DNA from: an uncultured Clostridia bacterium
Lineage (GTDB): Bacteria > Bacillota > Clostridia > Oscillospirales > Ruminococcaceae
Direction: 5' to 3'
Length of the DNA stretch: 55,749 nucleotides
Assembly: GCA_945921515.1 (NCBI GenBank)
Contig: CAMEKR010000002.1
Span: 1 to 55,749 of the forward strand
Shown: positions 8,526 through 17,700 of the stretch, in pieces
Layout of the letters: the number at the start of each line of letters is the position of its first letter
Numbering within the stretch: the stretch's first letter is position 1
Made by a program: the position numbers and the translations under genes
The notes under the pieces: generated by a model
What the model saw: only the letters and a program-made list of their open reading frames with translations
The model's database searches: none
What the model was told of the DNA's origin: nothing

Positions 8526-8558
8526 AACTGCATGGTCAGACGGCCATGCAGTTTTTTT
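8526..8558 (+). terminator. Rho-independent terminator of the gdhA unit
   Basis: Stem AACTGCATGG/CCATGCAGTT with an 8-nt loop, running into a tract of seven T. It begins 4 bp after the small gene's stop codon. Confidence 0.92.
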
Positions 8559-8625
8559 GTGAATAAATACAATTTTCTGCGCAGATTATTAGACTTTTTT
8601 CTGCCCCGTAAGTGCCCGATTGAAA

Positions 8626-8654
8626 TTGACATACGCTTTTATATATAGTATAAT
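8626..8654 (+). promoter_or_regulatory. Sigma-A promoter of the first MBOAT-DHHW pair
   Basis: Consensus TTGACA, a 17-bp spacer and consensus TATAAT, about 85 bp upstream of the MBOAT start codon. Confidence 0.9.
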
Positions 8655-8737
8655 TATATACTGATAGGGTTTTGCCTGTTTTAAGGACAGCCTTATTAAC
8701 AAAAATCTGATCAAAGAACAAAGAAAGGACGATACTG

Positions 8738-10141
8738 TTGATATTCGCCGATTTATTTTTCCTTTATGTATTTATGGCGTTATGCTTCATTGCATATTTC
8801 ATCTGCCGTAAAACAGTATATCGCAACTGGGTGCTTATCGTATTCTCAATGATATTCTATGCATGGGGTGAGCCTGTATGGGTGTTTCTGCTTGTAGGCA
8901 GTGTAACGCTGAATTACTTTGCAGGTATACTGATAGATAAATACCGTGACACCAAAAAATCCACAATGTTCACAGCGGCGGCGCTGATAATAGATATAGG
9001 CGTGCTTGTCGTATTCAAGTATTCCGGCTTCTTAGTCGAAAACTTCAATGCAATAAGCCCCGTTGACCTGCCTGTGCCGAATGTCGAAATGCCGATAGGT
9101 ATAAGCTTCTTCACATTCCAGATAATCTCCTATATCCTTGATTGCTATTGGGGAAAGATAAAGGTACAGAAAAGCTGGTACAAGCTACTCATGTACATTT
9201 CTATGTTCCCTCAGCTTGTAGCAGGACCTATCGTCCGCTACAGCGTTATAGAAAGCGAAATAGACAACAGAGTTATCACTTCTGCCGATATAAGCGAGGG
9301 TATCACACGCATTTGCATGGGACTCGGTAAGAAAGTCATACTTGCAAACAACCTCAGTATTATAGTTGACACTTTCTTTAAAGACGGCGATCTTGCTTCG
9401 CTGTCGGTAATGGGAACTTGGTATACGGTCATTGTCTACGCTATGCAGGTATACTTTGACTTCTCGGGTTATTCTGATATAGCAATAGGTCTTGGACGAA
9501 TATTCGGCTTCCACTTTGACGAGAACTTCAGATATCCGTTTATCAGCAAGAATATCACAGAATTCTGGCAAAGATGGCACATTTCGCTCGGCACCTTCTT
9601 CCGTGACTATCTGTTGTATGTTCCGATTTTCGGCAAAAGAAGAAAATACCTCAACCTCTTTCTTGTATGGTTCTGTACGGGCTTCTGGCACGGAGCAAAC
9701 TGGAACTATATAATCTGGGGATTATACTTCGGAATGTTTATCTTAATTGAACGCACTATCGGCAACAAGAGAATGAGAAAGATGCCGACGGCGCTTGCAC
9801 ATATCTATAACACTATCGTTGTGGTAATAGGCTTCGGAATATTCTACTTTACCGATCTCGGAAAGCTGGGTACATTCCTCGGAAACCTCATCGGCTTAAA
9901 CGGAAATGCGATGTTTGATATGATTTCCGCAAAGAATATGATGGCAAACGCTTGGCTTGTAATCGTATGTATCATACTTTGTATGCCTGTTGTTCCGGCT
10001 CTCAAGAAAAAGCTCGAGAGTATGGATTTGTACCTCCTGTCGACCACCGGTCAGACAATACTTAATGTTGCGTCGTTTGCACTTAGCAGTATATTGCTTG
10101 TAAACGCCACCAACAACCCGTTTATTTACTGGCAGTTCTGA
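8738..10141 (+). CDS. MBOAT-family O-acyltransferase (AlgI/DltB-like), copy 1
   Basis: A 467-residue polytopic membrane protein. MBOAT enzymes of the AlgI/DltB/PatA type move an acyl group across the membrane for transfer to a cell-envelope polymer. The characteristic segments are present: FYAWGEPVWVFLL near the N-terminus, PIGISFFTFQIISYILDCYWG (about 111-131), FPQLVAGPIVRY, VYFDFSGYSDIAIGLGRIFG, EFWQRWHISLG, and FWHGANWNYIIWG, whose His is the family's catalytic residue. The start is TTG with AAAGGA upstream. It is followed 17 bp later by a DHHW/AlgX-like gene, the expected periplasmic-side partner. It is paralogous to 43173-44615. The acceptor polymer is unknown; acetylation is the usual reaction. 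Confidence 0.9.
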   Translation: MIFADLFFLYVFMALCFIAYFICRKTVYRNWVLIVFSMIFYAWGEPVWVFLLVGSVTLNYFAGILIDKYRDTKKSTMFTAAALIIDIGVLVVFKYSGFLVENFNAISPVDLPVPNVEMPIGISFFTFQIISYILDCYWGKIKVQKSWYKLLMYISMFPQLVAGPIVRYSVIESEIDNRVITSADISEGITRICMGLGKKVILANNLSIIVDTFFKDGDLASLSVMGTWYTVIVYAMQVYFDFSGYSDIAIGLGRIFGFHFDENFRYPFISKNITEFWQRWHISLGTFFRDYLLYVPIFGKRRKYLNLFLVWFCTGFWHGANWNYIIWGLYFGMFILIERTIGNKRMRKMPTALAHIYNTIVVVIGFGIFYFTDLGKLGTFLGNLIGLNGNAMFDMISAKNMMANAWLVIVCIILCMPVVPALKKKLESMDLYLLSTTGQTILNVASFALSSILLVNATNNPFIYWQF

Positions 10142-10158
10142 GAAAGGAGGAGTAACAA

Positions 10159-11769
10159 ATGGCAGATAACATAAATGATAAAGAGCTTGAAGAGCTTAAC
10201 GAGATATACCGTCAGAAGATGGAAGCACTCAAAAACTCGCCAAAGCACGAGCATGAACATAAAAACAAAAAGGTAAAGACTGTTGTTAAGGCAGAGTCAT
10301 CCGAAAAATCATCCGATAAGAAAAACAGCAAAAGCGACAGCGTTAATGTAGACGACCGCAAAAAGAAGCTGGCAATAAGAATAAATATCGGAGTATGCAC
10401 GGCATTTTTCGCAATTACGGCAATTTGTCTTATCGTACTCCCCCGTCCTACCGTATCCGAGACCGAGAAGAGAAATCTTGCCACCTTCCCCGACTTCACA
10501 TGGAAAGCATACTGGAGCGGTGACTATGCCGAAGATATCAGTTACTACTTCAACGATACCGTTCCTTTCAGAGATACTTTCAAGTCTATCGGCGCTACAT
10601 TCCGTTCACTCTTCGGCTTCTCAATTGACGGTGCAGAATTGAACGGCACGATTTCACAGGTGAACAGCGGTAATTCTCAGACAGAGGTAACTACCCAGTC
10701 CACAAAGCCTATACAGATAGTTATCCCTCAGACAACGGAAAGTTCAGACAGTACGCCCGCTCAGACCGATGAAAACAGCTCGCAGACGGGCGGTTCTGAC
10801 GAAACCTCAGCCGACAGTAAGCCAAAGCCCGATGACAGCGTTTATATAGCACCATCCGATCCGGATGCTGTTATAGTAGCGCAAAGCGGAACGCAGATAG
10901 CGTATGTCGGCAGCGACGGTAATGTTTACGCAGCGGTACTGTACAACGGAAACCGCAGTAATGCAGAGGATTATGCTTACAGCGTCAACACAATAAAAGA
11001 AAAACTTCCCGATGCCAATGTGTACAGTATGCTTGCCCTGACGCAAAGCACATTCATCACTCCGTCAGAGCTGTCTATCACGGATTATACAGAGCTCAGC
11101 GACTCGGTATTTATATCGAATATGCTTAGCAAGGATATAAAAGTTATAGATACGCTTGAGGCGCTTTTACCGCACAAGGACGAGGATATTTTCTTCCTCA
11201 GAGATTGTCACTGGCAGCAGCTCGGTGCATATTATGCGGCTGAGAGCTTTGCAAAAGCCGCAGGAGTAAAATTTGCCGATTTGAAGGAATATGACGAATA
11301 CGGCGAATATTGCAGAGGCTCGGTATATGCGGCAACACAGTACGACGGACTTAGCGAAGCGTACGAAATGTTCAACTTCTATGTTCCGAAAAACAAGTAT
11401 ACTACCGAGTATTACAACTCAAAGTATGAATATCAGTTTGAGTATCCTCTTATGCCGACCTCCGACTATAACAGCAACTCGTTCTACAGCTTGTTTATGG
11501 TTGCTGACAGCTACATAAAGCATATCACGACCGATGCAGGCAACGGCAGAGTGCTTGTTGTGCTGAAGGACGATTATCCCAGCGCAATGGTACCGTGCCT
11601 TACATCTTCTTTTGAGGAGATATATGTTATCGATGTGCGCTACTGCGACTTCAATGTTATTGATTTTTGCAAGGAACACGGCGCTACCGATGTTCTGATA
11701 GGTATGACTACCGAGAGTGCGCTCGGCGAAATAGGCGATACGCTTTCTTATCTTGTAAATTTACAATAA
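10159..11769 (+). CDS. DHHW/AlgX-like protein with apparent loss of the catalytic serine, copy 1
   Basis: 536 residues: a charged cytoplasmic N-terminus (about 1-75, Lys-rich), one membrane segment (IGVCTAFFAITAICLIVLP), the family-type RNLATFPDF segment and a secreted domain. A Ser/Thr-rich linker of roughly 65 residues interrupts this domain and is absent from the second copy. The DHHW position reads RDCHWQQLGAYYA, so the DxHW pair is kept. At the position where copy 2 has the serine motif KDSYA, this protein has KDDYPSAMVP, so the nucleophile seems replaced by Asp. AlgX/AlgJ-like partners of MBOAT proteins transfer acyl groups to exopolysaccharide. This copy may be inactive, a scaffold, or use another residue. 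It has a good RBS (GAAAGGAGG). Confidence 0.82.
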   Translation: MADNINDKELEELNEIYRQKMEALKNSPKHEHEHKNKKVKTVVKAESSEKSSDKKNSKSDSVNVDDRKKKLAIRINIGVCTAFFAITAICLIVLPRPTVSETEKRNLATFPDFTWKAYWSGDYAEDISYYFNDTVPFRDTFKSIGATFRSLFGFSIDGAELNGTISQVNSGNSQTEVTTQSTKPIQIVIPQTTESSDSTPAQTDENSSQTGGSDETSADSKPKPDDSVYIAPSDPDAVIVAQSGTQIAYVGSDGNVYAAVLYNGNRSNAEDYAYSVNTIKEKLPDANVYSMLALTQSTFITPSELSITDYTELSDSVFISNMLSKDIKVIDTLEALLPHKDEDIFFLRDCHWQQLGAYYAAESFAKAAGVKFADLKEYDEYGEYCRGSVYAATQYDGLSEAYEMFNFYVPKNKYTTEYYNSKYEYQFEYPLMPTSDYNSNSFYSLFMVADSYIKHITTDAGNGRVLVVLKDDYPSAMVPCLTSSFEEIYVIDVRYCDFNVIDFCKEHGATDVLIGMTTESALGEIGDTLSYLVNLQ

Positions 11770-11777
11770 TAGCAAAC

Positions 11778-11807
11778 GGAGCAATATGGCATTTGCCATA
11801 TTGCTCC
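11778..11807 (+). terminator. Hairpin downstream of the first MBOAT-DHHW pair
   Basis: A perfect 14-bp stem GGAGCAATATGGCA/TGCCATATTGCTCC. It lacks a strong T tract (followed by TAAATTTATAC), so it may terminate weakly or mainly stabilise the 3' end. Confidence 0.6.
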
Positions 11808-11841
11808 TAAATTTATACACAAGAAAAAGCTCCGACATTTA

Positions 11842-12037
11842 TGTGTTTCCGATAAAGCAATTTTCGCCCCGCCAAGCAAATCATCTGTTGAAAAGATTAA
11901 GTTACGGCGAGGCGGAGTTGCCAAAAGGGACACCTTTAGTGTGTTTCCCATAAAGCAGGTTTGCTCCGCCGAGCAAATCATCTGTTGAAAAGATTAAGTT
12001 ACGGCGAGGCGGAATTGCCGGAAGGGGCACCCTTTAC
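11842..12037. repeat. Two tandem copies of a 98-bp intergenic repeat
   Basis: Copies start at 11842 and 11940 (period 98 bp). The core AGCAAATCATCTGTTGAAAA and the following GATTAAGTTACGGCGAGGCGG are identical; the ends, such as TGTGTTTCC, differ at a few bases. Inside a unit, CTCCGCC and GGCGGA arms form an imperfect hairpin. No ORF of note is carried. It lies between the convergent DHHW and proC genes. It looks like a small non-autonomous intergenic repeat; no other copy was noticed in the window. Confidence 0.8.
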
Positions 12038-12052
12038 CGGAGCCTTTTTATA

Positions 12053-12853
12053 TTACTTGCTTTCCGCAAGCTCATATGCCCTTGCTGTACAAGCCTTACA
12101 GCACTCCTCGACCGCTTTTGTGAGCTTACCCTCATACAGCTTGTCAAGACCGGCTATTGTAGTGCCGCCCGGAGAGGATACCTGCTTTATAAGTGCGTCT
12201 ACGGTCATACCGGAATCGGTCAGCATTTTTGCCGAACCGACAAGCGACTGTGCAAACAGCTTAAGAGCCGCCTCGCTGTCTATTCCGACAGAATTTGCGT
12301 AATCAACAAAGCCCTTAGCAAACAGATAGATAAACGCAGGAGAACTGCCGTTTACTGCGATTATCTCCTTCATCTTGTTGATAGGTACTTCTTCGGCAAT
12401 GCCGCAGCTTTCTATAACCGATTTTGCAAAGGCAAATTCTTCATCGGAAACGCCGTCTGCTCTTGAGATTGCGCTTGCTCCAAGTCCCAGCATCATAGGC
12501 GTATTGGGCATAACAAGTATAACCTTTGCCTCAGGTATCGTATGACTGCGGATAAAGTCCTCGGATATACCTGCGCAGATAGAAATGATTACCTTATCGT
12601 GAGTGACCTCATCGGATATTTCATCAAGAACACCGCCGAGCACCTGAGGTTTTACAGCAAGCAGTATATAATCGTTCTCGCTGACAAGCTCCTTTTCGCT
12701 TGCACAAGGCGATACTCCGAATGCCGAGAGTGCGTCCAGCTTTGCCGTATCTTTATCATAAGCCGAAACGCTTATCTCCATCCCCGACGAAAAAATACCG
12801 CGCATAATAGCGCTGCCCATATTTCCTGCACCTAAAAATCCGAGTTTTATCAT
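12053..12853 (-). CDS. proC: Pyrroline-5-carboxylate reductase
   Basis: Catalyses the last step of proline synthesis, NAD(P)H-dependent reduction of pyrroline-5-carboxylate to proline. The 266 residues start with the Rossmann motif LGFLGAGNMGSAIMRGI, continue with LLAVKPQVLGGVL and VILVMPNTPMMLGLG, and contain the C-terminal dimerisation signature QVSSPGGTTIAGL. Length is normal. The ATG has an AAGAAAGGATATT site upstream. It follows folT by 44 bp on the same strand with no terminator seen between, so it may fall under the tetrahydrofolate riboswitch. That would be an odd link, because proline synthesis is not folate-dependent. Confidence 0.95.
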   Translation of the reverse strand: MIKLGFLGAGNMGSAIMRGIFSSGMEISVSAYDKDTAKLDALSAFGVSPCASEKELVSENDYILLAVKPQVLGGVLDEISDEVTHDKVIISICAGISEDFIRSHTIPEAKVILVMPNTPMMLGLGASAISRADGVSDEEFAFAKSVIESCGIAEEVPINKMKEIIAVNGSSPAFIYLFAKGFVDYANSVGIDSEAALKLFAQSLVGSAKMLTDSGMTVDALIKQVSSPGGTTIAGLDKLYEGKLTKAVEECCKACTARAYELAESK

Positions 12854-12897
12854 TTGTGAATATCCTTTCTTATCACAGCGGATATTCCGCCTGCCTT

Positions 12898-13494
12898 TTA
12901 AGCGGCGGTCTTTTTCAGCCGTGATTTGTCTACCATTCTTTCATAAGCAAGCTTTGCCGGCACCAGAACAGCCATACAAAGATAAGAGCCTATGCAGAAG
13001 GTAATAACATTGGTAGCTATTCTTGCCGCAAACAGTGCCGCAAAACTTTCGCCCGTAATAATGCCGTAGCTGTACAGCGCCAAGGTATTCAGCGTGAGAT
13101 TGCATACACCGCAGACAAGGCCTCTTGCTAACACTATCCTTATAATCTGCTTGTAGGTTTTCTCCGGCTTCATATTATACAGAATAAGACCGTATATAAA
13201 GCCTTCAAGTCCCGAAATCAGCACCAGCCACGGAAGAAATGCTCCCACAGGGTTTACAAGATATCCGATAACATCAACAAGAAGTCCGGATAAACAGCCG
13301 ACTACAGGGCCGAACAACATACCGATAAGCGCAAGCGGTAAAAATGTAAAGTTGATCTTCAAAAATTCTCCGATCCTTATTGAGCCGAATCCGTCAAGAA
13401 CTACCGCTACCGCTAAAAATACTCCTACCGTCACTATGCACTTTACACTTTTCAGCTCAAGTGCAGAGCGTTTAAAAATTGAAAAAAACGCCAT
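12898..13494 (-). CDS. folT: Folate-family ECF transporter substrate-binding (S) component
   Basis: A 198-residue membrane protein with about six hydrophobic segments, the S-component that captures folate for an energy-coupling-factor transporter. The opening VKCIVTVGVFLAVAVVL and the IRIGEFLKINFTFLPLALIG stretch resemble the FolT family, and the upstream tetrahydrofolate riboswitch agrees with folate as substrate. The track ORF starts 13 codons earlier, but the ATG at 13494 has GAGGAGG at ideal spacing and is chosen. The shared EcfA/A'/T module is not in the window, as is usual for group II ECF systems. Confidence 0.9.
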   Translation of the reverse strand: MAFFSIFKRSALELKSVKCIVTVGVFLAVAVVLDGFGSIRIGEFLKINFTFLPLALIGMLFGPVVGCLSGLLVDVIGYLVNPVGAFLPWLVLISGLEGFIYGLILYNMKPEKTYKQIIRIVLARGLVCGVCNLTLNTLALYSYGIITGESFAALFAARIATNVITFCIGSYLCMAVLVPAKLAYERMVDKSRLKKTAA

Positions 13495-13569
13495 ATTTAC
13501 CTCCTCAATGACGCAGCTAAAACGCAATCGCATAAACGGGATAAATACGGCGATTATCTCTTATATGCA

Positions 13570-13667
13570 ACAGCGAGATGCGGATAACGCACCGCCACCT
13601 TAATGGTGTTCGTCCCGAGGACAACTCCCCGTCCCCCGGGCACTTTACGCGCATTAACCTACTCTGT
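13570..13667 (-). ncRNA. Tetrahydrofolate (THF) riboswitch upstream of folT
   Basis: On the minus strand the leader contains, in order, the class I THF aptamer features: AGAGTAGG at the 5' side, GCGCGTAAAGTG, a stem with a GGGGA-type loop, GGGACGAAC, GGTGGCGGTGCGTTAT and the 3' strand CCGCATCTCGCTGT. A terminal ACAG/CTGT helix closes it. It lies about 75 nt upstream of the folT start codon. In this class THF binding usually hides the ribosome binding site and lowers transporter translation. The match was made by eye; a covariance model search would settle it. Confidence 0.85.
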
Positions 13668-13724
13668 CAGTTATGCCTTATAAGGCAATTTTTATATAAC
13701 GGAAATATCCGTTATTTGCTTAAA

Positions 13725-14684
13725 TCAGAAGCTTATCTCATTAGCGATCTCATAGAGATGATGAGGGAATTCCTTCTTCATTCTGAGAGCTTCCTGAATA
13801 TCATAGTCTACAACTTCATTTTTCTGAAGACCTACAACACGGTTGCCTATGCCCTTTGACAGCAGATCAACAGCATAATAGCCGAGCTGGCTTGCCGCTA
13901 CTCTGTCCTGAACCGTAGGACTGCCGCCTCTCTGAACATGACCGAGGATAGTAGCACGGCTCTCAACGCCAGTAGCCTGCTCGATTTCCTTTGCAATCTG
14001 CTCAGAACCGCCGATGCCCTCTGCAACGATAACGATGAAGTGGTGCTTGCCGCTCTTCTGTCCTTCGATTATCTTGCTGATAACATCGTTTATTGTGAAG
14101 GGTTCTTCCTTAGTGATAATGTATGTTGCGCCGCAGGCGATACCTGCGTTGAGTGCGATATATCCTGCATTTCTGCCCATAACTTCAACAACAGAGCATC
14201 TGTCGTGTGACTGAGCTGTATCACGCAGTTTGTCAACCATATCTACAACAGTATTCATAGCGGTGTCATAACCGATAGTGTATTCTGTCATAGAGATATC
14301 GTTGTCGATAGTGCCGGGAACGCCTATACTGAGTATTCCTCTTGCTGAAAGGTCTGCGGCACCTCTGAACGAACCGTCGCCGCCTACTACAACAAGGCCC
14401 TCAATACCGTTTTCTTCGCAGGTCTTCTTTGCCTTCTGAAGACCTTCTTCATATCTGAACTCAGCACATCTTGCTGTGTAAAGCATCGTGCCGCCTCTCT
14501 GAATTATATCGGATACGCTTCTTGCGTCAAGAGGAATAATGTCTCCGTTGATAAGACCGTTATATCCTCTGCGAACACCTACGACTTCCATGCCCTTAGC
14601 AATAGCCGCTCTTGTTACCGCACGGATAACCGCATTCATTCCCGGCGCATCGCCGCCGCTTGTTAAAACGCCAATCTTTTTCAT
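13725..14684 (-). CDS. pfkA: ATP-dependent 6-phosphofructokinase
   Basis: Phosphorylates fructose 6-phosphate to fructose 1,6-bisphosphate. From the ATG at 14684 the protein has 319 residues, the usual PfkA length. It begins MKKIGVLTSGGDAPGMNAVI (ATP-binding), has VVGGDGSFRGA (the GGDGS of the ATP-dependent form), GTIDNDI with the catalytic Asp, the MGRNAG segment, and GHVQRGGSPT. The track ORF starts four codons earlier, with the Shine-Dalgarno sequence touching its ATG; the inner ATG is better spaced. It is the last gene of the hprK operon, 108 bp after dnaE. Placing it with HprK and glucokinase groups carbon-flux functions. Confidence 0.96.
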   Translation of the reverse strand: MKKIGVLTSGGDAPGMNAVIRAVTRAAIAKGMEVVGVRRGYNGLINGDIIPLDARSVSDIIQRGGTMLYTARCAEFRYEEGLQKAKKTCEENGIEGLVVVGGDGSFRGAADLSARGILSIGVPGTIDNDISMTEYTIGYDTAMNTVVDMVDKLRDTAQSHDRCSVVEVMGRNAGYIALNAGIACGATYIITKEEPFTINDVISKIIEGQKSGKHHFIVIVAEGIGGSEQIAKEIEQATGVESRATILGHVQRGGSPTVQDRVAASQLGYYAVDLLSKGIGNRVVGLQKNEVVDYDIQEALRMKKEFPHHLYEIANEISF

Positions 14685-14791
14685 AATATCGTACATCCTT
14701 CCTTTGAGGTTGCCCTCATAGATTATTTACACACATCTTAGTTTACTCCTAAAATGCAATTTAGTCAAGGGGGAAAATTCATTTTTTCGAC

Positions 14792-17700
14792 TTATTTGAT
14801 AATAATATTGTTTTTACCGCATATCCCGGTGATTTTTTGTACAAAATCACTGTTCAGATCTACCGAAAGCGACGGCGGAAGCACTACGGTTTCCCTTGTA
14901 TCGTCAAAGCATATCTTAGTGACGGTACTGCCCTTGTTCTTTTTTAACAATTGTTTTACCGCAGGTATCCTGCTGTCGCTTCTTCCCGAAAATCTGATAT
15001 ACAGCGTTTTGCCTTCCTTAACAGCTTCGGGAACCGATATCCTGTTTACAAGCAGTTTCGGCTCATTGTCATCCTCGCAGGATATATTTCCCTCAAAGCA
15101 CAATATCTTTCCCGTTTCAAGTAGCTCGGCAAATAACTCATAGGTGGTTGCAAATATAAGGCACTCTATCTCGCCGCTCATATCCTCTATAACTGCAAAA
15201 CACATAGTCTTGTTCTGCTTAGTGACATGGACACGCTTTGACGCAAGCAAAGCGGTAACTTTTACGCTCTGCTTATCCTTGCACTCACTGAGCAATCTGC
15301 CTACCGTCATACCTCCGCTGTTAAGAGCCGCTTTATAATATGCGTCGGCAGGGTGTCCCGAAATATATATGCCGAGCATCTCCCTTTCCATTGAGAGAAG
15401 CTGTGCTTTTGAATATTCTTCCTCAGGCTTTATCGGGTATTCGCCGGGAGCGTCATCTTCGGAGAAAAGGCTGAGCTGTCCTTCAAGCTCATTTGACCGT
15501 GAAAGAGTGTCCATCATAAGCTCATACGACATCATCATCTCTTTGCGGTTGTTGCCCAGTCCGTCAAGAGCGCCGCTTTTAATAAGAGCCTCAATAGCTC
15601 TTTTGTTTATATTCTTATCCGACATCCGACTGCAAAAATCATAGAGAGAAGTAAACGGGCGCTTTTCACGCTCGGCTATGATATCGGATATCATATTTGC
15701 ACCGATATTCCTTATTGCAAGCAAGCCAAAGCGGATTCCGCTGTCCTCGCAGGAAAAGCCGATCTCACTGCGGTTTACATTCGGAGGCAGCAGCTTAAGC
15801 CCGTGAATCCCCAGATCGCCGATATATTCTGCGGTTTTTCCTCCCGAGCCTATAACGCTTGTGAGCAAAGCCACCATATATTCTTTATAATAATGGCATC
15901 TCAGATATGCGGTACGGTACGCCAGCACCGAATATGCCGCCGCATGAGATTTATTGAAGGCATAGCTTGCAAAGCCTACCATATCGTCGAATATTTCGTT
16001 TGCGGTATCTGCGTCAATGCCGTTTTTAGCCGCACCCAACACAAATATCTCCCGCTCTTCAAGCATCACGCTCTGCTTTTTCTTTGCCATCGCCCTGCGG
16101 ACAATATCAGCCCTGCCGTAAGAGTAGCCTGCAAGCACTCTGCATATCGTCATTACCTGCTCCTGATACACTATACAGCCGTAAGTGACATCAAGTATAT
16201 CCTTTAAAAGCGGGTGCTTGTAGCGTATCTTTTCGGGATGACGGCGATTTTCGAGATATTGCGGTATTGAATCCATCGGGCCCGGACGGTACAGCGACAG
16301 TGCGGCGGTAAGGTCTTCTATTGAGCGAGGCTTCATCCGTGAAAGCAAAGAAGTCATTCCTGCACTTTCAAACTGGAATATTCCAAGCGTTCCGCCGTTT
16401 GACATCATATCGTATACCGCTTTGTCGTCTTCGGGTATCTTTTCTATATCAAAATCAGCATTATTTCTTTGTATCAGCTTACAGCAGTCCTGAATAACCG
16501 TTAAATAGCGCAGTCCGAGAAAATCCATCTTCAAAAGCCCCAGACGCTCTATAGTGGTCATCGTGTACTGCGTCATAACTTCGCCCTCGCCGTTTTTGTA
16601 CAGCGGAACATAATCCGATACCGGATCTCTTGTTATTACTATTCCTGCGGCGTGTATGGAAGTATTTCTCACCATACCTTCAATCTTCATTGCCGTTTCT
16701 ATAAGACGGCTGACCTCATTGTCCGATGAAGCGAGCTTCACAAGCTCCTTTTCGCTTTTCAGTGCGCCTTCTATGGTTGAGTGAAGACTCATCGGTATCA
16801 GCTTTGCAACGCTGTCCACCTTTGAATACGGCAATCCCATAGCTCTGCCTGCGTCACGGATAGCTCCCCTTGCCGCCATAGTACCGAAGGTGATGATTTG
16901 CGCCACATGATCCCTGCCGTATTTTCTTACGACATAATCAATTACCTCCTGCCGCCTTATATAGCAGAAGTCTATATCAAAATCGGGCATACTTACCCTT
17001 TCGGGATTGAGGAACCTTTCAAACAGCAAATCAAATCTTATCGGATCAATATCCGTTATTCCGAGACAGTACGCACAGACGCTTCCCGCTCCCGAGCCTC
17101 TGCCGGGACCTACAGCGATATCATTTCGCTTTGCATAGCCGATAAAATCGGCAACTATCAGAAAATAATCGACAAATCCCATCTTGCTTATTACCGACAT
17201 TTCGTATTCGGCACGCTGAACGATTTTTTCGGGGACGGGATTGCCGTAACGCTTTACAAGACCTTCCCTTATCTGCTTTTCAAAGTAGATATAATTGTTC
17301 TCATACCCCTCAGCCTTAAAATAAGGCAGTATGGTATGACCGAAGGTGAAAGAAACATTGCACCTTGAGGCAATTTCGGCGGTATTGTCGTATGCCTGCT
17401 CAGGAAAGCCAAGCAGTTTCATCTCGTCTTCGCTTTTAAGATAGAACTCATCAGTCGGAAACTGCATACCGCTGTTATCGGACAGCGTTGTGTTTGTTGC
17501 GATACAGGTCAGCACACGCTGAACATAGCTGTCGCTCTTCTCGCAGTAATGGGCGTCGTTGGTCGCAACTATTTGCGTATCCGTTTCTTTTGCCGCACGG
17601 ATAAGGTAAGGAAGTATCCTTTTCTGCTCCTTTATGCCGTGATCCTGAAGCTCTATATAATAATTCTCATCGCCGAAAATGCTCTTATACTCACGGATAA

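Noticed and set aside
11842-12037. Third copy of the terminator-flanked repeat element
   Set aside because: The end sequences of elements A and B are absent, and the flanking hairpins are not copies of each other.
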